Shown: positions 1 to 7,443 of the stretch, piece after piece
Layout of the letters: each line of letters begins with the position of its first letter
Position numbering within the stretch: position 1 is the first letter of the stretch
Assembly (NCBI RefSeq): GCF_947497285.1
Contig: NZ_CANMFT010000006.1
Coordinates: forward strand, 124,001-188,000
Length of the DNA: 64,000 nucleotides
Origin: an uncultured Aliiroseovarius sp.
Lineage (GTDB): Bacteria; Pseudomonadota; Alphaproteobacteria; Rhodobacterales; Rhodobacteraceae
Direction of reading: 5' to 3'
Translations under genes and position numbers: made by a program
Notes under the pieces: generated by a model
The model's database searches: none
What the model saw: only the letters and a program-made list of their open reading frames with translations
Told to the model about the DNA's origin: nothing

Positions 1-1
1 G

Positions 2-520
2 GGGCGGCTGGATTGGCAGAAGGGCTTTGATCTATTGCTGCATGCCGTCGCCCGGTTGCGCGACAGTCACCCGACCCTGTCCCTGACAATTTTCGGTGAA
101 GGGCCAGAACGCAAGGCGTTGGAAGGCTTGCGGGCAGATCTGGGTCTGGAAGCCACGGTTGCGATGCCCGGCACCACCCAACGCCACGGCGCCTGGGTCA
201 GCGAAGCAGACATCCTCGTCGTCACCTCACGCTACGAAGGGTTTTGCAATGTCGTCGCCGAGGCCACCCTGTCCGGCGTCCCGATCATATCTTTCGATTG
301 CGAGTTTGGGCCGCGCGAAATGATCCGCCACGAGGTCAATGGCCTGTTGGTTCAGACTGGTGATATCGACGGCATGGCCGACAACCTGTCGCGCTTGATC
401 AACGATACGCAGTTGCGCGCCCGCATGTCGGCCGCGTCATATCTGAATGTCGAATACCTTGACCCTGATCGCATACTGAAATCCTGGGATGCAGTGATCA
501 ACGACGCGGTGGAGGTGTAG
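2..520 (+). CDS. Glycosyltransferase family 4, C-terminal part (5' end outside window)
   Basis: The reading frame is already open at the first bases (GRLDWQKGFDLLL), so this is the C-terminal half of a GT-B glycosyltransferase whose start lies upstream. Visible family features are the donor-binding segments FGEGPER, the acidic EGF loop in SRYEGFCNVVAEA, and a C-terminal helical tail. It probably transfers a sugar from a nucleotide-sugar donor to a surface glycan or lipid-linked acceptor in the cytoplasm. The stop lies three bases before the next glycosyltransferase start, so the two are co-transcribed. They are close paralogues along their whole shared length. Donor and acceptor cannot be read from sequence. 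Confidence 0.9.
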   Translation, partial: GRLDWQKGFDLLLHAVARLRDSHPTLSLTIFGEGPERKALEGLRADLGLEATVAMPGTTQRHGAWVSEADILVVTSRYEGFCNVVAEATLSGVPIISFDCEFGPREMIRHEVNGLLVQTGDIDGMADNLSRLINDTQLRARMSAASYLNVEYLDPDRILKSWDAVINDAVEV

Positions 521-523
521 ACG

Positions 524-1615
524 ATGCGCTTGCTGTTGATACATGGAGGGTTCGGGGCCGGAGGCGCTGAAAAGATCGTTAGCATGATTGCGACGCACCG
601 TTTGGAGATGGGCGACGAGGTTTCTGTGCTCGGGTTCGATATGCCCGATGGCGGCTCTTATTTTCCTTACCCCGAGACGGCGAAACTGATCGTTGCGAAA
701 CAGGGTTCAGGTCTGGCGCCGCTGTCCAAACTGCAAAGCATTCAACACGCCATCAGGCAGTCGAAACCGGATCTGGTGCTGTCGTTTCTGACCAAGATCA
801 ATGTGCTGTCCTTGTTGGCCGCCATGCGGGGGGGACCACCGGTTGTCATCTCGGAACGCAACAACCCGCGGGCGCAGAAAGCGAACCCTGTCTGGCGACA
901 TGCGCAGAATGTTCTGGCCCGACGCGCTGCGGCCGTGGTGATGCAAACCGAACGGGCGAGGTGCGACCTACCGCGCGCGATCGCCAATCGGGCGACGGTG
1001 ATCCCCAACCCCTGCGCGCCCTACACCAACCTGACCGTGGCACCTGACGCCAACGGGCTTCGGCTTGCAGCTGTCGGAAGGCTGGACCAGCAAAAAGGCT
1101 TTGATCTTTTGCTGAAAGCAATGCCAGCGGTGCGCGACACCTATCCCAAAGTCCGGTTGACGATCCAGGGTGAAGGGCCAGAACGTCCGCGCCTCGAGGC
1201 ATTGCGAGACAAGCTCGGGCTGGCTGAAATCGTGTCACTGCCCGGTGCAAGCCCCGCCCCCGGCGCATGGTTGCAAACGGCAGATATACTTGTTGTCCCG
1301 TCCCGGTTCGAGGGGTTCCCCAACGTTATCGCCGAGGCTGCCGTATCAGGCCTGCCCGTCATCGCATTCGATTGCGACTATGGACCACGCGAGATCATCA
1401 CAGACGGGAAAAACGGGCTGTTGGTGGCACCGAACGACATTCCTGCCCTGTCACGCAGCATTCTGCGCTTGATTGGAGATCCAGCGTTGCGCGCGCAGAT
1501 GGCGAAAGCCAGTGGACCGACGCGCGCGGCATTGGCCCCCGATCAGGTTCTGGGCACGTGGGATCAGGTGATTGGGAGCGTCATGAAAGAAGAAACCCAG
1601 TTGCTAGATGCTTGA
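524..1615 (+). CDS. Glycosyltransferase family 4
   Basis: A complete 363-residue GT-B fold glycosyltransferase. The N-terminal glycine-rich HGGFGAGGAEK loop (residues about 7-17) is the acceptor-side Rossmann start. GRLDQQKGFDLLL, QGEGPERPRL and PSRFEGFPNVIAEA in the second half are the donor-binding motifs of group 1 transferases. It probably builds a capsule, O-antigen or exopolysaccharide. It begins three bases after its upstream paralogue. Its last 12 bases overlap the convergent HAD gene. Exact substrates are unknown. Confidence 0.92.
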   Translation: MRLLLIHGGFGAGGAEKIVSMIATHRLEMGDEVSVLGFDMPDGGSYFPYPETAKLIVAKQGSGLAPLSKLQSIQHAIRQSKPDLVLSFLTKINVLSLLAAMRGGPPVVISERNNPRAQKANPVWRHAQNVLARRAAAVVMQTERARCDLPRAIANRATVIPNPCAPYTNLTVAPDANGLRLAAVGRLDQQKGFDLLLKAMPAVRDTYPKVRLTIQGEGPERPRLEALRDKLGLAEIVSLPGASPAPGAWLQTADILVVPSRFEGFPNVIAEAAVSGLPVIAFDCDYGPREIITDGKNGLLVAPNDIPALSRSILRLIGDPALRAQMAKASGPTRAALAPDQVLGTWDQVIGSVMKEETQLLDA

Positions 1616-2260
1616 AATCAGCGCGTCCAGCTCATCAAGACTGGTGATCCTGACGGCGGCTGCGTGTTCCTCATCAGGCGCGTTGGGGGCGTGGACACCG
1701 CCGGGGCGCTCGATCTGCACCGTCAACCAGCCGCGCGCCTTGGGGGTCACGAAATCCTTGGCGGGGTTATCGGCCACATAGACCATCTGTTGGTGGTCCG
1801 CCGCCAGACGTTCCATCAGTTCATAAGCGCGAGGGTGAGGTTTGCCATAGCCCTCTGGCCAGGCGCCGGTCGGGCAAAGGTGTTCGATCAGGCGGTCCAC
1901 CCCCAACGCGGCGATCTTGGCACGTTGCATCGGCTCTGGCCCATCCGTGATCAGGCCAAACGGCCCTTGATGGGTCTGCAAAAACCGCTGCGCATCAGGG
2001 CAAAGTTCTATCCTTGGCGGGTGATTTCGGTATTCATCAACGAGCTCGGCAATAAGCTCGGTCGTGTCTTCAATACCAAGATGCGCACAGGCGCGGTTGA
2101 ATATGCGGCGGCGCTCACCCGATTTGAACAAATGTTCGCAGGTTCTGCCAAACCCGTTTCGGCCCACCCGCGAACGCATCCATCCTTCCAGATGATCATA
2201 TCCGCTGAACGCGAAATCCCGTTCCAAATAAAGGGTATCGTCCAAGTCGAATACCAGCAT
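1604..2260 (-). CDS. HAD-superfamily hydrolase
   Basis: A 218-residue HAD type IA phosphatase-like protein. Motif I is VFDLDDTLY (residues 3-11, nucleophile Asp and acid Asp), motif II is LITDG, and the late acidic motif is in YVADNPAKDF with a preceding KPHP lysine. This set supports phosphomonoester hydrolysis. It starts six bases after the ATP-grasp gene on the same strand, so the two form a pair that probably makes or activates one small molecule. Its 3' end overlaps the convergent glycosyltransferase. The substrate is not identifiable. Confidence 0.88.
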   Translation of the reverse strand: MLVFDLDDTLYLERDFAFSGYDHLEGWMRSRVGRNGFGRTCEHLFKSGERRRIFNRACAHLGIEDTTELIAELVDEYRNHPPRIELCPDAQRFLQTHQGPFGLITDGPEPMQRAKIAALGVDRLIEHLCPTGAWPEGYGKPHPRAYELMERLAADHQQMVYVADNPAKDFVTPKARGWLTVQIERPGGVHAPNAPDEEHAAAVRITSLDELDALISSI

Positions 2261-2266
2261 CAGACA

Positions 2267-3238
2267 CTAACCTTGATAGACCGCGCTGTCATAACGTAGC
2301 ATCAAAACGTCGTCGCGCCAGTCATCATTGGCGCTTTGTGGCAGGTCGTTCACCTCTTCCAGCAGCCATTGCGCGAACGGCGCACCAGCGTGATCTGCCA
2401 ACGGATAGCCGCCGCCGAAGCGCGCGTTGATCTCGATGACTTTCGGTCCGCGATCAGGGTCATCAATCACCTGAAAACACGCGACACCCCGCAAGCCCGG
2501 CAAGGCTTTTGCGATCCCTTCTGCGATGCCGCGCAGATCATCGCGGCGCACTGTGCGACCCTTTTCAACCTCGCCCGCACGAATGCGCATTCTCAGGTGA
2601 GGCACAACACACCGCAGGACACCTGCCTTGTCCACGAACATATTGATCGTGTATTCCGGCCCGTTCAGGCAATCCTGAAAGATCATCGGTTCATCGAACT
2701 GCGCGGGCACATCTTCGGGGCGGTTGAAAACCTCTAGCCCGCGACTGGCGCTACCACCGCTGGGCTTGGCAAAGACGGGCCAATCCAGAAGGGTCGGATC
2801 GGCAGCGATCTGATCCTGCCCGAAGGTGCGCGGCACAGGCACGCCCGCTGCCGCAAGCACCTGAGACGTCCGCGCCTTGTCACGTGCCGTTTCGATCACC
2901 GAAATGTCCGAGATATGAACCCGCGCGCCGATCTTTTCAAACTCAGCCGAGGCATGCGCCAACGGCAGCAATTCCGGGTCGATGGTTGGCACGACAAGTG
3001 ACACCTCGAACCGGCGCGCCGCTGCAAGCACTGCGTCCACATAGCCCGGGTCGTCGCAGCGCGGCACCTTCAATGCCACATCGGCAAGCGCACATGCAGC
3101 GCTGTTGTCAGGGTCTAGATCACAGGCAACAATGCGCAGGTCCAGCGACAGTCGCTCAGAGGCTTGTCGGAAAGCTTGCAGCAAACCCACGCGTCGGCCC
3201 GCAGAACAAATTAGAATTGTGCAAGTTGCGCGCGCCAT
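2267..3238 (-). CDS. ATP-grasp domain protein
   Basis: A 323-residue carbamoyl-phosphate-synthase-like ATP-grasp ligase. An N-terminal Rossmann-like pre-domain (ILICSAGRRVGLL) is followed by the ATP-grasp fold: WPVFAKPSGGSASRG is the nucleotide-binding lysine and glycine loop, and KVIEINARFGGGYPL carries the Mg-binding Glu and Asn. Such enzymes join a carboxylate to an amine or other nucleophile through an acyl phosphate. With the downstream HAD hydrolase and the surrounding glycan genes it may form an amide-decorated surface component. That role is inference. The start ATG follows a GGAG-type ribosome binding site. Confidence 0.88.
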   Translation of the reverse strand: MARATCTILICSAGRRVGLLQAFRQASERLSLDLRIVACDLDPDNSAACALADVALKVPRCDDPGYVDAVLAAARRFEVSLVVPTIDPELLPLAHASAEFEKIGARVHISDISVIETARDKARTSQVLAAAGVPVPRTFGQDQIAADPTLLDWPVFAKPSGGSASRGLEVFNRPEDVPAQFDEPMIFQDCLNGPEYTINMFVDKAGVLRCVVPHLRMRIRAGEVEKGRTVRRDDLRGIAEGIAKALPGLRGVACFQVIDDPDRGPKVIEINARFGGGYPLADHAGAPFAQWLLEEVNDLPQSANDDWRDDVLMLRYDSAVYQG

Positions 3239-3576
3239 GGCGGTCTCCTGAAAAGATGCGCAGAACGCGCTTTGGAAAATTCACCCCAGCCCCGGAGGTT
3301 GGAAAACGTAAAGTCTATGAGGCGACCATAGCGAAGTCATCGCGGCCATCCAAGGACAAGAAACGACGGCCCTTTTTCGCCAAATACCGGGGCCGCGCCG
3401 CGCAAGCGAACATCCCGCACCTCAGTGCGGATAATAATCGCAAAGACCAGCCTAAGTCTTTGAAGATATTCAGTGAGGCGGGTCGAAAATTGCTCGACTC
3501 TGCGCCCCTCACCCGGTTAATCTTTGCCAAGGTTATTTCTGTGCGAATTGGCAAAACTTATTGAGGAGACTTTGAG
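3239..3576. other. Intergenic region between divergent operons
   Basis: This 338-base stretch separates the minus-strand ATP-grasp/HAD pair from the plus-strand SxtJ cassette, so it must carry both promoters. I see no convincing gene. The only clear structure is the 8-base inverted repeat at 3523-3555 and the ribosome binding site GAGGAGA just before 3577. Confidence 0.6.
3523..3555. promoter_or_regulatory. Inverted repeat in leader of SxtJ cassette
   Basis: TTTGCCAA at 3523-3530 and TTGGCAAA at 3548-3555 are perfect inverted copies with 17 bases between them. They lie about ten bases upstream of the ribosome binding site of the SxtJ-like gene. The site could be a dimeric repressor operator or, as RNA, a leader hairpin. 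No regulator is identifiable. Confidence 0.45.
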
Positions 3577-3981
3577 GTGTCCGAACTTATATCCAAGACC
3601 GAGATCAAGATGGGGTCCGAGCGCAACTTCGGCTTCGTTTTCGGTGGCGTTTTCGGCCTTTTGGCACTTTTCTCTCTTTGGCGCGGCGGGTCGTTTTGGG
3701 TTCCTGCACTGATCATATCGGGCGTCTGCCTTGGGGCAGCCCTGATCATGCCATCGCTGTTGCGCACTCCAAACCGTTTGTGGTTCAAATTTGGGCTGAT
3801 GCTGCATGCCATCTTTTCACCAATTATCATGTTTATGGTGTATCTGGTGGCGTTCGTGCCAATCGGTCTGGTGTTTCGTCTGACGGGAAAAGATCCGCTG
3901 CACAGGACTTTTGAACCCGAAGCGGAAAGCTATTGGACGCCTCGCGCCTCGGCGCCGGAAAGCATGAAACGACAGTTTTGA
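3577..3981 (+). CDS. SxtJ-family membrane protein
   Basis: A 134-residue protein starting at GTG 3577 behind GAGGAGAC. It has three hydrophobic segments at about residues 17-35, 39-58 and 73-98, and a charged C-terminal tail with PEAESYW. This is the layout of the SxtJ family, named after a gene in saxitoxin clusters but common beside carbamoyltransferases in proteobacteria. The biochemical role is unknown. It is first in a tight run with a DUF5989-type protein, a carbamoyltransferase and an SGNH hydrolase, which suggests a membrane partner of the carbamoylation system. Confidence 0.8.
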   Translation: MSELISKTEIKMGSERNFGFVFGGVFGLLALFSLWRGGSFWVPALIISGVCLGAALIMPSLLRTPNRLWFKFGLMLHAIFSPIIMFMVYLVAFVPIGLVFRLTGKDPLHRTFEPEAESYWTPRASAPESMKRQF

Positions 3982-4008
3982 ACTGATCGCGAATAAGGAA
4001 AATATACG

Positions 4009-4158
4009 ATGTCATTTCTTAAGGAACTATGGGCGTTCATGCGCGAACGGCGGAAATTCTGGCTGGTTCCGGTTTTCATTATTCTGCTGATCTTCGGTGG
4101 CTTGGTGGTCCTTTCGCAAGGTTCAGCCATTGCCCCCTTCCTGTATCCGTTGTTCTGA
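4009..4158 (+). CDS. DUF5989-type small membrane protein
   Basis: A 49-residue protein (MSFLKELWAFMRERRKFW start) with an amphipathic basic N-terminus, one transmembrane helix at about residues 18-36, and a short tail ending FLYPLF. The size, basic N-terminus and position between SxtJ and the carbamoyltransferase match the DUF5989 family. A ribosome binding site (AAGGAA) precedes ATG 4009. It ends three bases before the carbamoyltransferase start. Its function is unknown; it may be a small subunit or anchor. Confidence 0.82.
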   Translation: MSFLKELWAFMRERRKFWLVPVFIILLIFGGLVVLSQGSAIAPFLYPLF

Positions 4159-4161
4159 TCA

Positions 4162-5997
4162 ATGACTTATATTCTAGGCATTTCAGCCCTTTACCACGAT
4201 AGCGCTGCGGCACTTTTGCACGATGGCAACCTTGTTGCCGCCGCTCAGGAAGAACGGTTCACGCGAAACAAGCATGACGCGTCATACCCAGAACATGCTG
4301 TGAAGTATGTTCTGGACGCCGCCGGCATCACCTTGGCCGATGTGGACCATGTGGCGTTTTACGACAAACCTTTCCTGAAATTCGAACGGCTCTTGGAAAC
4401 GTATCTGGCGACCGTTCCGCGCGGGTTTTCGTCGTTCCGGGTGGCTATGCCGATCTGGCTGAAGGAAAAACTTTTCCTCAAGCGGTTGCTGTTGGACGAG
4501 CTGAAGAAGCTGGACCCTGACTTCGATCTTGATCGGCTGTTGTTCGCAGAACACCACATCAGCCACGCCGCAAGCGCTTTTTACCCGTCACCCTATGACG
4601 AAGCGATCGTTCTGACCGTTGACGGGGTGGGCGAATGGGCCACGACGACATTGGGCATTGGACGCGGCAACTCCCTTGAAATCGTGAAGGAAATTCATTT
4701 CCCCCACTCGCTGGGACTGCTGTATTCTGCGTTCACGCACTACACAGGGTTCAAGGTAAATTCTGGCGAATACAAGGTCATGGGTCTGGCCCCCTACGGA
4801 GAGCCGAAGTTCAAAGATCTGATCCTCGACAAATTGGTTGACCTGAAAGAGGACGGCTCTTTTCGATTGGACCAAACCTACTTCAATTATGCCGCTGGCC
4901 TGACAATGACCAACCAGGCCTTTGCCGACCTGTTTGGCGAACCCCATCGCGAGGCTGACAAAGATCAGCTGACCCAGTTTCACATGGATGTAGCGGCTTC
5001 GGTTCAGGCAGTGACCGAGGAAATTGTCTTGCGGATGACCCGCGCCGCAGCCAAGGAATACGGCATTCCCAACCTTTGCATGGCCGGTGGTGTCGCGCTG
5101 AATTGCGTGGCCAACGGGAAAATTTTGCGTGATGGCGCATTTGAAAACCTGTGGGTGCAACCGGCAGCAGGCGATGCCGGTGGTGCCGTTGGCGCGGCTT
5201 ATGCCGCGTGGCATCAGGAACTGGAACAACCGCGCCCATCGCGCACGACAGATCAGATGCAGGGCTCCTATCTGGGCCCGGTCCACGACACCACATCGAT
5301 CCAGGCCGATCTTGACCGACTGGGCGCGAAATATGAGATCCTGACACAAGACGAAATGATCGAACAGACTGCGCAAGCCATCGCCAACGGCAAAGCCATC
5401 GGATGGTTCCAAGGGCGGATGGAATTCGGTCCGCGTGCTTTGGGTGGCCGGTCGATCCTTGGTGATCCCCGCTCGGAAAGCATGCAGAAAACGCTGAACC
5501 TAAAGGTCAAGTATCGCGAAAGCTTCCGCCCCTTCGCACCGTCGATCCTGCGCGAGGATGTCTCAGATTGGTTCGACCTGTCCGACGACAGCCCCTACAT
5601 GCTGATCGTCGCGGATGTCGTTGAAAGCAAAAGAAAAGACATGACCGAAGCCGAGCAAGCCTTGTTCGGAATCGAGAAACTGAATGTGCCTCGTTCGGGC
5701 ATTCCGGCGGTGACCCATGTCGATTATTCGGCTCGCGTCCAGACCGTGCATGAAGACACCAACCCGCTGTATCACCGCTTGATATCGCGTTTCAAAGAGC
5801 TGACGGGCTGCCCCATCGTGGTCAACACGTCGTTCAATGTTCGTGGGGAGCCGATCGTCTGCACGCCCGAAGACGCCTTCAGGTGCTTCATGGGCACAGA
5901 GCTTGACGTGCTTTCAATCGGAAACCTAATCTTGCGCAAACCCGAGCAGGACCCTGCGTTGCAGGAAGACTATACGACGAAATACGAACTCGACTGA
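4162..5997 (+). CDS. Carbamoyltransferase, NodU/CmcH family
   Basis: A 611-residue enzyme that moves a carbamoyl group from carbamoyl phosphate, through carbamoyl-AMP, to a hydroxyl acceptor. The N-terminal Kae1-like domain begins ILGISALYHDSAAALL and contains EHHISHAASAF and TVDGVGEW, which hold the metal- and nucleotide-binding residues. LCMAGGVALNCVANGK and GRMEFGPRALGGRSIL are family signatures, and the C-terminal domain carries FRPFAPSIL and VNTSFNVRGEPIV. Length is normal for the family. The neighbours imply a sugar or surface-glycan acceptor rather than an antibiotic, which is inference. Confidence 0.95.
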   Translation: MTYILGISALYHDSAAALLHDGNLVAAAQEERFTRNKHDASYPEHAVKYVLDAAGITLADVDHVAFYDKPFLKFERLLETYLATVPRGFSSFRVAMPIWLKEKLFLKRLLLDELKKLDPDFDLDRLLFAEHHISHAASAFYPSPYDEAIVLTVDGVGEWATTTLGIGRGNSLEIVKEIHFPHSLGLLYSAFTHYTGFKVNSGEYKVMGLAPYGEPKFKDLILDKLVDLKEDGSFRLDQTYFNYAAGLTMTNQAFADLFGEPHREADKDQLTQFHMDVAASVQAVTEEIVLRMTRAAAKEYGIPNLCMAGGVALNCVANGKILRDGAFENLWVQPAAGDAGGAVGAAYAAWHQELEQPRPSRTTDQMQGSYLGPVHDTTSIQADLDRLGAKYEILTQDEMIEQTAQAIANGKAIGWFQGRMEFGPRALGGRSILGDPRSESMQKTLNLKVKYRESFRPFAPSILREDVSDWFDLSDDSPYMLIVADVVESKRKDMTEAEQALFGIEKLNVPRSGIPAVTHVDYSARVQTVHEDTNPLYHRLISRFKELTGCPIVVNTSFNVRGEPIVCTPEDAFRCFMGTELDVLSIGNLILRKPEQDPALQEDYTTKYELD

Positions 5998-6050
5998 CGA
6001 CGCCGGCAAACGAACACAGGGCACACATCTGAACCTGAGGGCCGAAGAAA

Positions 6051-7373
6051 ATGGCGAAAAGCAAAACCGATCGTATTGGCTTCATTCTGTGCGTATTGGT
6101 CGCTGCTTATTTCCTGTTTGCAGTCGCCTATGCGCTGGTGAACGCTCATAACTATGCGACGGATTTGCCACGGCAACTGAGATACGTCGTTGGCCCCGGA
6201 CTGATCGGGGTCGGCATGCTGCTTGCGGGCCTTTTCCTGCGACCCGAGAAGCGGCTGTTGGCTGGGATTTATGCCGCGTCTGTCCTGTTCGCGTTGTTCC
6301 TGTTCGAAGCTGTTCTGACGGTGAAATCCGTTCGCGGCTCTGTGGGGTTGGCCGGTTATATCAAAGGCGCATCCAACGACTACGAACGGTTCAGAAACGC
6401 GATACCGCCCTCCTACACCATACAGGCCCTGAACCGAAAACTGGCTGTGCCAGAGCTGTCTGGCGCCCTATTGTCGGGCATCCCAAACGAAGAAGTGCTG
6501 CTGTGCACCCGCGACAATGAACCCGTGTCGTATGTTTCTGACCGGTTCGGCTTCAGAAATCCTGACGCGGTCTATGGTCAGGACATCGAGCTTTTGTTGC
6601 TGGGCGATTCCTTTACCGAAGGTATTTGCCTGCCAGATGGTTCAGACATCGCCAGCCAGATCCGGGCCGCTTATCCCGCCACGGTGAATACCGGCACGCG
6701 CGGTGCTGGCCCAGTGTTTGAACTGGCTGTGTTGCGGCGCTGGGGTCCCGCGTTTCGGCCAAAGAATGTCGTCATGCTGTTTTTCGAAGGCAATGACTGG
6801 CAGAACCTGAACAGCGAATTGAAAAAACCCTCGCTGCAAGGTGTATTTGATCTGTCTACCCCTACCGGTCCGACGATGCCGGACCCGGCATTGGTCAAGC
6901 AGGCGCGTGCCGTCGTGTCAGACTGGTGGGAGGAAGACGCCCAGACGCTCAGCGGTTTTTTGGGGCGTCGGGCGTGGATGCGGAACTTCTTTGCCCTTCA
7001 GCAAACCGCATTGGTGCTGGGGCTTCATTACCCGCGCGCCACGACCGACCGGCCAGAGTATCTTGAAATACTGAAAACTGCCAAAACCGTGACCGAAGGT
7101 TGGGGTGGGTCGCTGAGCCTTGTCTATGTCCCGCAGGTCGACCGTTTCGTCGGCCTTCTGCCAAGTTCCGCGGCATACGAGGACTTGCGACAGCGTGTTG
7201 AGACCGCATCCAAAACGGCTGGCGTGCAGTTCATTGACCTGACACCAACGATCTATGGCAGCGATGTCCCGCGCGCGCTTTACGCCCCGGATTCGCATCT
7301 TAGCGAAGAAGGCGCTCGCATCGGGGCCCAGAAAATCATCGAAGCCCTGTCGCAAACTGCTGTCTCCGAATAA
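6051..7373 (+). CDS. Membrane-anchored SGNH/GDSL hydrolase
   Basis: A 440-residue protein with three N-terminal transmembrane helices (about residues 10-30, 45-63, 69-88) and an SGNH hydrolase domain. GDSFTEG at about 185-191 supplies the catalytic serine and PDSHLSEEG near 413-421 the Asp-His pair. The domain is expected on the periplasmic side. Relatives remove or add acyl groups on glycans. It starts 53 bases after the carbamoyltransferase and is the last gene of the cassette. It resembles the SGNH protein at 23024 in plan. Substrate unknown. Confidence 0.85.
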   Translation: MAKSKTDRIGFILCVLVAAYFLFAVAYALVNAHNYATDLPRQLRYVVGPGLIGVGMLLAGLFLRPEKRLLAGIYAASVLFALFLFEAVLTVKSVRGSVGLAGYIKGASNDYERFRNAIPPSYTIQALNRKLAVPELSGALLSGIPNEEVLLCTRDNEPVSYVSDRFGFRNPDAVYGQDIELLLLGDSFTEGICLPDGSDIASQIRAAYPATVNTGTRGAGPVFELAVLRRWGPAFRPKNVVMLFFEGNDWQNLNSELKKPSLQGVFDLSTPTGPTMPDPALVKQARAVVSDWWEEDAQTLSGFLGRRAWMRNFFALQQTALVLGLHYPRATTDRPEYLEILKTAKTVTEGWGGSLSLVYVPQVDRFVGLLPSSAAYEDLRQRVETASKTAGVQFIDLTPTIYGSDVPRALYAPDSHLSEEGARIGAQKIIEALSQTAVSE

Positions 7374-7443
7374 GTGCCTGCTGATGGCGCGCGTAAGCTC
7401 AGGGATGGATACCCCGCTGCGCCTCAGGCGGCCGTCGTGGCGT

